Shown here: positions 1 to 5,840 of the stretch, in pieces | How the letters are laid out: each line of letters opens with the position of its first letter | How positions within the stretch are numbered: the first letter of the stretch is position 1 | Origin: Syntrophomonadaceae bacterium | GTDB lineage: Bacteria; Bacillota; Dethiobacteria; DTU022 | Length of the DNA stretch: 5,840 nucleotides | Assembly: GCA_007129055.1 (NCBI GenBank) | Contig: SKWE01000051.1 | Span: 1 to 5,840, forward strand | Direction: 5' to 3' | Made by a program: the position numbers and the translations under genes | The notes under the pieces: model-generated | Told to the model about the DNA's origin: nothing | The model's input: only the letters and a program-made list of their open reading frames with translations | Database searches by the model: none

Positions 1-2266
1 ACTGCATTCCCCCTGGTTGATGAACGGAATGGAAGAGGCAGTTTGGCGCCTGGTAAAAGCTATAGACGATGGCGAAAAAATTGTAGTGCACGGTGATTAC
101 GATGCAGATGGCATTACTGCAACTGCAATCATGGTTGAAGCCCTGCGAAGCCTTGGTGCAGAGGTTGCCTTATACTTACCCAGCCGTTTCGAAAATGGTT
201 ACGGACTCCACCCGGAACCCTTAGAAGAATTTCGAAACCAGGGGGCATCACTGGTTGTAACCGTTGATTGCGGTATTAATGCTGTTGAAGAAATAAAATT
301 GGCTTCCAGTATTGGCCTTGATATGATCATCACAGATCATCACCAGCCCCTCGCAGAAAATGTTCAGGCAGTAGCGGTAATTAATCCCCTGCAGGAAAAA
401 TGTCCTTACCCTTTTAAAGAGCTATCCGGAGCAGGAGTGGCCTTAAAATTAGCTGCTGCCCTGGCAGAAAAATTTGAGCAACCCTTTCCCTGCCATTTAC
501 TGGATTTAGCTGCCATTGGAACTGCTGCAGACGTTGTGCCTCTTAAAGGTGAAAACAGGGTTATCATTACAGAAGGTATCAAAGTTTTAAAAACCCTTGG
601 CCGCCCTGGTTTTAAAGCGCTCGTAGAAGCCGTAAGCCTTGATCCCGATAAGATTAACAGTACCACCCTGTCATTTGTATTAGCCCCGCACATCAATGCG
701 GCCGGGAGAATGGGTGATGCACTTCCTGCGGCAAAGCTTATGCTGGAAAAAGAGGCAAACCTGGCTGCAGATTATGCCAGGCAGCTTTGTAAAGCAAACC
801 AGGTGAGGAAGGAAACAGAAAGAACTATCCTTGAGGAAGCCGAGAGTAAAGCAAAGGAACAACTGGCATTAAGCAACCCTAAAATTATAACCATAGCAGG
901 AACAGACTGGCATCATGGAGTGATTGGAATTGTCGCTTCAAGGCTGGTTGATATGGTTAACCGGCCCGTGGCCCTGGTTGCTCTTGATGGAGATGAAGGA
1001 ATAGGTTCTGCACGCAGCGTAACCGGTTTTAATATAACCGAAGCGCTTGAATACTGCAAAGAGTTTCTTGAACGTTTCGGCGGCCATGAGCAGGCTGCAG
1101 GCTTTACAGTGCGCGCCGATAATTTTGCCCCGCTGCAGGATAGCTTAAATGAGTATGCCTTGCAAAACCTTGATGATTCACAGCTCCAACCTACCCTGAC
1201 AATTGATGCCGAACTGGATTACCCGGATATGACAAATGAACTGGCCCATTCACTGGAAAAACTTGAACCCTTTGGTACTGACAATTCAACACCAATCTTT
1301 GGCAGCCGTGATTGGGAACTGGTCTCCTGGAGAGCTGTAGGGAAAGATAAGAGCCATTTGAAGCTGGATCTTAAGAAAAACGGTAAAAACCTTCAACCCA
1401 TTTTTTTTTCAGCCGCAGAATTTTTACCGGCCTTCGAAAAGGGGCGCCTGGTTGATGTTGCATTTACCATGCAAAACGGTTCGTACCGGGGAGAAAAAAC
1501 CCTCGACCATATAATAAAGGATCTCAGTTTCAGCGACTGTCATCACAGTGATAATCTTGAGATTATAGACTGGCGGAACCGGGATAAAAATAGTCTGCCC
1601 ATCAGGGAGATTTTAACTGAACAAGAGGGCCGCGCAGTTATCCTTACCGCGACCGCTAAAGCCGGAAAACAGCTGATTGGCTTAAATAGCCGCGGACAGG
1701 AGCCGGTTATTATTACCAATGGAGCTGCCGGCGCTCTTTCGGAAACTTCTTCCCGGTTTAAATTGTTATTATTATACGATCTTCCCCTTCACGAGGGAGT
1801 GCTTAAAAATATCACAGGTAATCTAAATGAAATGGGCTTGGAAAGGATTTACCTTGCTTATGGAAACAAAGATCTTGATTTTAACCATGTTTTACTTGAT
1901 CGCGCTCTACCTTCAGCCGATAGTTTAAAGATGATTTGCGACAATCTGATAGATGCTGCAAAAAAGGGGCTGGATGAAGACTTTCCAGGCCCTGCTGCCG
2001 ATGCCCTATCTTTTAAACCGGTATCTTCATTCTGGAAACGCTCCCTGGAAATACTGACTGAAACAGGGTTTTTAGATAACGGTAAAGTATCACCGCACTA
2101 TGTAGAGATAATGAAAACCTGGCCGCAACCGCTTGAAAAATCCGGGGTTTATCGTGAATCTATTGAGCTCAGGAAAGGCTGCGCCGGTTTCCAGGAATTA
2201 TTTCTCACCAGTTCTCCACAGCTTATAGCTTCCTTCTTTCAAGGCTGCCGGGTGCCTGAAGCATAA
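1..2266 (+). CDS. recJ: Single-stranded-DNA-specific 5'-3' exonuclease RecJ, 5' end missing
   Basis: RecJ is a metal-dependent DHH-family nuclease that degrades single-stranded DNA 5' to 3' in recombinational repair, mismatch repair and fork processing in the cytoplasm. The frame is open from nt 2 and encodes 754 visible residues. The TTG at nt 17 is not the start: the residues before it (LHSPW) continue family similarity, so about 60-80 N-terminal residues lie upstream. Visible motifs in order are DYDADG (nt 95-112), ENGYGL (from nt 191), VDCG (nt 263-274), DHH (nt 335-343), GTAADVVPL (nt 518-544), INAAGRMG (from nt 692), HHGVIGI of DHHA1 (from nt 911), GGHEQAAG (nt 1079-1102) and LEPFG of the OB-like domain (from nt 1262). 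All catalytic metal-ligand motifs are present. A C-terminal extension of about 200 residues follows, as in long Firmicutes RecJ proteins. A nine-T tract lies at nt 1401-1409. The gene ends 106 bp before relA. Function is secure from the motifs; the true start is outside the window. Confidence 0.97.
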   Translation, partial: LHSPWLMNGMEEAVWRLVKAIDDGEKIVVHGDYDADGITATAIMVEALRSLGAEVALYLPSRFENGYGLHPEPLEEFRNQGASLVVTVDCGINAVEEIKLASSIGLDMIITDHHQPLAENVQAVAVINPLQEKCPYPFKELSGAGVALKLAAALAEKFEQPFPCHLLDLAAIGTAADVVPLKGENRVIITEGIKVLKTLGRPGFKALVEAVSLDPDKINSTTLSFVLAPHINAAGRMGDALPAAKLMLEKEANLAADYARQLCKANQVRKETERTILEEAESKAKEQLALSNPKIITIAGTDWHHGVIGIVASRLVDMVNRPVALVALDGDEGIGSARSVTGFNITEALEYCKEFLERFGGHEQAAGFTVRADNFAPLQDSLNEYALQNLDDSQLQPTLTIDAELDYPDMTNELAHSLEKLEPFGTDNSTPIFGSRDWELVSWRAVGKDKSHLKLDLKKNGKNLQPIFFSAAEFLPAFEKGRLVDVAFTMQNGSYRGEKTLDHIIKDLSFSDCHHSDNLEIIDWRNRDKNSLPIREILTEQEGRAVILTATAKAGKQLIGLNSRGQEPVIITNGAAGALSETSSRFKLLLLYDLPLHEGVLKNITGNLNEMGLERIYLAYGNKDLDFNHVLLDRALPSADSLKMICDNLIDAAKKGLDEDFPGPAADALSFKPVSSFWKRSLEILTETGFLDNGKVSPHYVEIMKTWPQPLEKSGVYRESIELRKGCAGFQELFLTSSPQLIASFFQGCRVPEA

Positions 2267-2271
2267 CGGGC

Positions 2272-2329
2272 TGTACACGGGTAGTTAAAACTTATGATAG
2301 AATTTAGCGCTGTTTTTTAGTATTATAGT
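2272..2329 (+). promoter_or_regulatory. Possible weak promoter elements upstream of relA
   Basis: The AT-rich gap between recJ and relA contains two -10-like hexamers: TATGAT at 2293-2298 and TATTAT at 2321-2326, each five of six to consensus. The first has TGTACA (four of six to TTGACA) at 2272-2277 with a short 15-bp spacer. The second has TAGAAT (three of six) at 2298-2303 with a 17-bp spacer. Neither pairing is strong, and AT-rich DNA gives such matches by chance. They are recorded because this is the longest gap in the window and the most likely place for an internal relA promoter. No operator, riboswitch or T-box is recognisable in the gap. Confidence 0.2.
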
Positions 2330-2331
2330 TA

Positions 2332-2347
2332 GTATCTGCTTTGATAC
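2332..2347 (+). other. Small dyad (GTATC / GATAC) in the relA leader
   Basis: GTATC at 2332-2336 is complementary to GATAC at 2343-2347, separated by the six-base loop TGCTTT. A five-base-pair stem is thermodynamically weak and has no following T-run, so it is not a terminator. It sits 14 nt upstream of the Shine-Dalgarno sequence and could be a minor leader structure, a protein-binding dyad, or chance. Confidence 0.15.
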
Positions 2348-2360
2348 CAAGCTTTATTTC

Positions 2361-2366
2361 GGGGTG
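2361..2366 (+). promoter_or_regulatory. Ribosome binding site of relA, deciding the ATG start
   Basis: GGGGTG lies six bases upstream of the ATG at 2373, and its GGTG core can pair with the 3' end of 16S rRNA. The alternative in-frame GTG at 2364 overlaps this element and has no purine-rich site of its own upstream, so it is better read as part of the ribosome binding site. Starting at 2373 also puts catalytic residues at the same numbers as in the well-studied streptococcal Rel enzyme (H53, H77, D78, D144, R241, D264), which supports the choice. Confidence 0.65.
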
Positions 2367-2372
2367 CAGGCT

Positions 2373-4556
2373 ATGACTGTTAAGGAAAAAAAGATCAGTG
2401 ACCTGAAAAAAATGTTCAAGAGTTATTATCCGAACCTGGATGACTGGGCGCTAGTTGAAAAGGCCTATAGCTATTCATTGCAGGCACATTCAGGCCAAAT
2501 GCGCGAATCGGGTGAGTCATATATCAGTCACCCCCTGGGCGTGGCCATGATTCTTACCGAATTGGAACTGGACCTGGTTACAATTATTGCCGGTTTGCTG
2601 CATGATGTGGTTGAAGATACGGAAGTAACCCTTGATGATATCCGCAGTGAATTTGGAAATGAGGTAGCTGCCCTTGTTGACGGGGTCACCAAGCTGAGCC
2701 GCCTTGATTTTACGTCGAAAGAAGAACAGCAGGCAGAAACCCTGCGAAAAATGTTTATCGCCATGGCCCAGGATATTCGTGTGGTATTAATCAAGTTAGC
2801 CGACCGTACGCATAATCTGCGCACCCTTCGCTACCTGAATACCTACAAGCAGAAAGAAATAGCGCGTGAAACCCTTGAAATATATGCCCCCCTGGCTCAC
2901 CGCCTTGGGATTTACATGATCAAGTGGGAACTCGAAGATCTTGCCTTTCGTTACCTGCAGCCCGAAGACTATTTTCAACTTGTTGAAAAGCTGGCCAAGA
3001 AAAGGCGGGAAAGAGAAAAATTTATCAACCGGATTATCTGGATCCTGCAGGACTATCTCTCGGAGTCGTCAATAGAAGCCGAAATCCAGGGCCGGCCCAA
3101 GCACTTATTCAGCATTTATAACAAGATGAAAAGCCAGGGTAAGGATCTAAATGAAATATATGACCTGACAGCGGTAAGAATTATAGTTGATACAGTTAAG
3201 GATTGTTATCACACCCTGGGAATAGTTCATACCATATGGAAACCGATTCCCGGTCGCTTCAAAGATTTTATTGCCATGCCCAAGCCGAACATGTATCAAT
3301 CCCTGCACACCACGGTTTTTGCTGCTGAAAACGAACTGGCTGAAATTCAGATCAGGACCTGGGATATGCACAGGACCGCTGAATATGGTATTGCAGCGCA
3401 CTGGCGCTACAAGGAAAAAGTCGATGACAGGGAAGAAATTGATGACAAACTGACCTGGCTCCGCCAATTGTTGGAATGGCAGCACGATTATCGTGATGCA
3501 CGCGATTTCATAAAAGACCTGAAGGGCGATTTATTTACCGACGAAGTCTTTGTTTTTACACCAAAGGGTGATGTTATAGATTTACCGGCAGGTTCGGTGA
3601 CGTTGGATTTTGCTTATAAAATTCACACGGATGTTGGAAACCGCTGTACCGGTGCCAGGGTTAACGGGAGGCTGGTTCCCCTGGACTATAAGCTTCAGAC
3701 AGGCGATATGGTTGAAGTTATAACGGCCAAGCAGGGTTCGCCCAGCCGCGACTGGCTGAAACTGGTAAAAACATCACATGCCAAAAATAAAATACGCACC
3801 TGGTTCAAAAAAGAACGGCGAGAGGAAAATATCGAAAAAGGCCGTGAAATGCTTGAAAGGGAAATCCGCAGGATCAATGTTGAACAGCGTATAATGTTAA
3901 AGCACGACCTGCTGGAAGAAGTAGGGGCATCTTTTAATATTATGACTGTGGAAGATCTATATGCAGCAGTCGGTTATGGCGGGGTCTCGGTTCACCAGGT
4001 TATCAGCCGTATGCGCGAAGAATACAACCGTCAGCATAAAGATGAAATAAAAGAAGAACTTCCTGAAATTAAACAGGCAAAGCCAAGAAAGCAGGATTAC
4101 ACCGGTGTTATAATCGAAGGTGTTGATAACCTGCTGATGCGCATAGCAAGGTGCTGCAACCCTGTTCCCGGGGATGAAATAAAAGGCCTGGTTACCCGCG
4201 GCAGGGGAGTTTCCATTCACAGGGCGGATTGTCCCAACCTGAAACATTTCAAGGGAGACAGCAGCAGGCTGATGAGCGCTACCTGGGCAGGCGAAGCCAA
4301 GGCCGATTATCCCGTCGAAATAGAGATTAAGGCAAATGACCGGAAGAACCTGCTTACCGATGTAATGGCTGCGGTAAATGAGAGCAGGATAGAGGTTACT
4401 ACTGTGACTGCCAGGGCAGATAAAAATCGTGAAGCAACAATCCACCTGACCCTTGTTGTAAAGGACCAGGTTCATCTTGACCAGATAATGAACAAGCTTA
4501 ATAAGATAAAGGATGTTTTTAGTGTGCGCCGTCATGTCTACGGTTCTAATAATTAA
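2373..4556 (+). CDS. relA: Bifunctional (p)ppGpp synthetase/hydrolase Rel (RelA/SpoT homologue)
   Basis: This cytosolic, ribosome-associated long RSH enzyme makes (p)ppGpp from ATP and GDP/GTP during amino acid starvation and hydrolyses it when starvation ends. The 727-residue length is normal for Firmicutes Rel. The HD hydrolase domain (about 25-150) keeps R44, H53, H77-D78, E81-D82, D144 and N148, so hydrolysis should be active. The synthetase domain (about 200-345) has R241, K243, D264, a G-loop with RFKD at 295-298, K304, Y308 and H312, and the EIQIRT metal-binding segment around E324. The RxKD form, rather than ExDD, marks a bifunctional enzyme. A TGS domain (about 391-452, with H418) is followed by a helical region, a zinc-finger/CC region with C594-C595, H616 and C620, and a C-terminal ACT domain from about 647. 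The gap to dtd is 50 bp. The first 14 codons contain two runs of seven A. No missing residues or truncation are seen; the call is very secure. Confidence 0.98.
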   Translation: MTVKEKKISDLKKMFKSYYPNLDDWALVEKAYSYSLQAHSGQMRESGESYISHPLGVAMILTELELDLVTIIAGLLHDVVEDTEVTLDDIRSEFGNEVAALVDGVTKLSRLDFTSKEEQQAETLRKMFIAMAQDIRVVLIKLADRTHNLRTLRYLNTYKQKEIARETLEIYAPLAHRLGIYMIKWELEDLAFRYLQPEDYFQLVEKLAKKRREREKFINRIIWILQDYLSESSIEAEIQGRPKHLFSIYNKMKSQGKDLNEIYDLTAVRIIVDTVKDCYHTLGIVHTIWKPIPGRFKDFIAMPKPNMYQSLHTTVFAAENELAEIQIRTWDMHRTAEYGIAAHWRYKEKVDDREEIDDKLTWLRQLLEWQHDYRDARDFIKDLKGDLFTDEVFVFTPKGDVIDLPAGSVTLDFAYKIHTDVGNRCTGARVNGRLVPLDYKLQTGDMVEVITAKQGSPSRDWLKLVKTSHAKNKIRTWFKKERREENIEKGREMLEREIRRINVEQRIMLKHDLLEEVGASFNIMTVEDLYAAVGYGGVSVHQVISRMREEYNRQHKDEIKEELPEIKQAKPRKQDYTGVIIEGVDNLLMRIARCCNPVPGDEIKGLVTRGRGVSIHRADCPNLKHFKGDSSRLMSATWAGEAKADYPVEIEIKANDRKNLLTDVMAAVNESRIEVTTVTARADKNREATIHLTLVVKDQVHLDQIMNKLNKIKDVFSVRRHVYGSNN

Positions 4557-4563
4557 TTTGATT

Positions 4564-4569
4564 TATAAT
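4564..4569 (+). promoter_or_regulatory. Perfect -10-like hexamer upstream of dtd, no good -35
   Basis: TATAAT occurs in the 50-bp relA-dtd gap, 37 nt before the dtd ATG, which is a plausible distance for a promoter. However, the expected -35 region falls inside the last relA codons and holds nothing close to TTGACA, and there is no TGn immediately before the hexamer to make it an extended -10. It could be a weak internal promoter or chance in AT-rich spacer DNA. Confidence 0.15.
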
Positions 4570-4606
4570 AACAGGAAAATGCATATACTTTTGTGGGAGG
4601 CGAATC

Positions 4607-5056
4607 ATGCGGGCTGTAGTACAGCGGGTTAACCAGGCTTATGTTGAAGTAGAGAGGAAGGTAGTCGGAAAGATCGATAAAGGCCTGGTGGTATTCCTGG
4701 GAGTGGGCCAGGGTGATACGGAAAGTGACAGCGATTACCTGGCAGAAAAGATTGCCGGCCTGCGTATTTTTGAAGACGCGAAGGGATTAATGAACCTATC
4801 TGTGCGAGATTCAGGTGGAGAAATACTTTCGATATCCCAGTTTACCCTTTACGGGGATTGCCGTAAGGGTCGAAGGCCCGGTTTTTCTGATGCTGCCCCG
4901 CCCGATAAAGCTGAAGCGCTTTACGATTATTTCTGTGAAAAGTTAGAAGCCCTGGGAATTGTGGTGGAAAAGGGAGTTTTTCAGGCCGAAATGCGCATCA
5001 ATGTAGATAATGACGGGCCTGTAACAATATTGCTTGATAGCAAAAAGTTATTTTAG
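4607..5056 (+). CDS. dtd: D-aminoacyl-tRNA deacylase Dtd
   Basis: Dtd is a small cytosolic homodimeric enzyme that hydrolyses D-aminoacyl-tRNAs, and also removes glycine mischarged onto tRNA-Ala, keeping D-amino acids and achiral errors out of protein. The 149-residue length is typical. The MRAVVQRV amino terminus is characteristic of the family. The active-site motif SQFTL (S77, Q78, F79, T80) is followed by the YGDCRKGRRP segment (82-91). The NDGPVT motif at 135-140 contains the Gly-cisPro pair (G137-P138) that gives chiral selection. The start is supported by GGGAGG at 4595-4600, six bases before the ATG. It lies 50 bp after relA and 24 bp before hisS, consistent with co-transcription with the synthetase gene. 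Nothing is missing or unusual, and no fusion is present. Confidence 0.98.
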   Translation: MRAVVQRVNQAYVEVERKVVGKIDKGLVVFLGVGQGDTESDSDYLAEKIAGLRIFEDAKGLMNLSVRDSGGEILSISQFTLYGDCRKGRRPGFSDAAPPDKAEALYDYFCEKLEALGIVVEKGVFQAEMRINVDNDGPVTILLDSKKLF

Positions 5057-5080
5057 TTTAGGACCGAGAGGAGAAACAGG

Positions 5081-5840
5081 ATGAATTACAAGGCACCGCG
5101 CGGAACCCGTGACATATTACCTGACGAAGCAACTAAATGGCAATACTTAGAGGAAAGGTTTAGCAATTTCTGTCGCTTATATGGTTTTGGAGAGATACGC
5201 ACTCCTATTTTTGAACAGACTGACCTCTTTATTCGTTCTGTCGGCGAAGATAGCGATATAGTATCGAAAGAAATGTATTCTTTCAAGGATCGAAGCGGTC
5301 GTGATTTAACCCTCCGTCCTGAACTAACTGCTGCCGTAGCGAGGGCATACCTGGAGAACAACCTGAAGGAAAAACCTCAACCGGTTAAACTATGGTATAA
5401 CGGGCCCATGTTCCGTTACGATCGCCCCCAGGCCGGCCGCTACCGCCAGTTTCACCAGTTCGGACTGGAAATATTCGGTGCTGCCCACGCAGCTGCAGAT
5501 ACAGAAATTATTTCTTTCTGCTACGGCTTTTTTCAATCCCTGAAGATAGATAATTTATCGATCGAGCTGAATAGTGTTGGCTGCCCGGTTTGCCGGCCCG
5601 GTTTTCGTGATGCGCTTGTCCCTTACCTTGAAGGTATTGAAGGCGACCTTTGCGATGACTGTATCAAGCGCTATCATAATAACCCGATGCGCGTATTAGA
5701 CTGTAAATCTGAAGGCTGTCAGGCCATGGTTGAAGCTGCCCCGCGTATGACGGATCATCTTTGCCCCGATTGTGATCAGCATTTTGAAACTGTAAAATCT
5801 TTACTGAACAAATTGGGTATTCCTTATAACCTGAACAGCC
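5081..5840 (+). CDS. hisS: Histidyl-tRNA synthetase HisRS, 3' end missing
   Basis: HisRS is a class II synthetase that activates histidine with ATP and attaches it to tRNA-His in the cytoplasm. The window holds the first 253 codons of a protein that is usually about 420-430 residues. Features are the N-terminal APRGTRDILP segment (5-14), motif 1 around P42, the TLRPE histidine/adenylate-site motif (77-81), and motif 2 from about 105 to 133 with FRYDRPQAGR and the arginine R112. A cysteine-rich stretch follows, with pairs C168/C171, C191/C194, C208/C213 and C228/C231, like the SxGCPxCR form common in clostridial HisRS. The second histidine-binding motif (GLDYYT type) and the anticodon-binding domain lie beyond the edge. 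The start is supported by AGGAG at 5069-5073, seven bases before the ATG. There is no T-box leader: only 24 bp separate it from dtd. The motifs favour HisRS over the paralogue HisZ, as does its neighbour dtd. Confidence 0.97.
   Translation, partial: MNYKAPRGTRDILPDEATKWQYLEERFSNFCRLYGFGEIRTPIFEQTDLFIRSVGEDSDIVSKEMYSFKDRSGRDLTLRPELTAAVARAYLENNLKEKPQPVKLWYNGPMFRYDRPQAGRYRQFHQFGLEIFGAAHAAADTEIISFCYGFFQSLKIDNLSIELNSVGCPVCRPGFRDALVPYLEGIEGDLCDDCIKRYHNNPMRVLDCKSEGCQAMVEAAPRMTDHLCPDCDQHFETVKSLLNKLGIPYNLNS

Noticed and set aside
17..19. TTG as the start codon of recJ
   Set aside because: The frame is open to the left edge, the five residues before it continue RecJ similarity, and a start here would lack the usual N-terminal 60-80 residues. 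The gene simply begins before the window.
2286..2319. Possible intrinsic terminator after recJ (AAAAC pairing with GTTTT, T-run at 2312-2317)
   Set aside because: The stem is only about five AT-rich pairs with a loop of about 20 nt, and no GC-rich stem precedes the T-run. AGCGCT just before it is a perfect palindrome with no loop, so it cannot form a hairpin by itself.
3147..3485. A 112-codon minus-strand open frame opposite the Rel synthetase domain
   Set aside because: It is fully contained in the Rel catalytic region, whose plus-strand translation is conserved residue by residue. The antisense product looks like no known protein.
3957..4535. A 192-codon open frame on the minus strand opposite the 3' part of relA
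   Set aside because: It lies wholly within strongly conserved Rel coding sequence (zinc-finger and ACT region), its translation shows no recognisable domain, and no ribosome binding site or promoter supports it. It is a shadow of the plus-strand codon pattern.
5086..5361. A 91-codon minus-strand open frame opposite the start of hisS
   Set aside because: The plus strand clearly encodes the HisRS amino terminus with TLRPE in the same bases, so the antisense frame is a shadow.
5585..5604. Short direct repeat of CCCGGTTT inside hisS
   Set aside because: The copies are explained by adjacent Pro/Gly/Val/Cys-Arg codons in the conserved CPVCRPG segment. There is no further copy and no element boundary.

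Overview
The window carries four genes on the plus strand, in the order recJ (5' end missing), relA/rel (complete), dtd (complete) and hisS (3' end missing). The gene order, the strong purine-rich ribosome binding sites, a single long bifunctional Rel protein and a cysteine-rich HisRS all point to a Firmicutes chromosome, most likely an anaerobic clostridial lineage with mid-range GC. Sequence alone does not place it more precisely. Base composition and codon use look even across all four genes. I see no mobile element, CRISPR array, tRNA/rRNA gene, phage gene or sign of recent transfer.

Layout: nt 1-2266 is the single-strand exonuclease RecJ, whose frame is already open at the window edge. 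A 106-bp AT-rich gap (2267-2372) follows; it contains no gene but has weak promoter-like elements. Nt 2373-4556 encodes a 727-aa bifunctional (p)ppGpp synthetase/hydrolase with intact HD, synthetase, TGS, zinc-finger and ACT regions. After a 50-bp gap comes D-aminoacyl-tRNA deacylase (4607-5056), and after 24 bp histidyl-tRNA synthetase (5081 to the edge). No intergenic stretch exceeds about 110 bp, no convincing intrinsic terminator separates the genes, and none of the gaps can hold a T-box leader. The genes could be co-transcribed, possibly with an internal promoter before relA.

Together this is a housekeeping neighbourhood. Rel senses uncharged tRNA on starved ribosomes, HisRS charges tRNA-His, Dtd removes D-amino acids (and mischarged glycine) from tRNA, and RecJ works in DNA repair. 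This recJ-(apt)-relA-dtd-hisS arrangement is well known in Firmicutes. The local deviation is the absence of apt between recJ and relA. I found no convincing evidence of an undescribed system. The points worth a second look are modest: the missing apt, a diverged helicase-like C-terminal region of RecJ, a nine-T tract in recJ, a slippery A-rich start of relA, and four cysteine pairs in HisRS.
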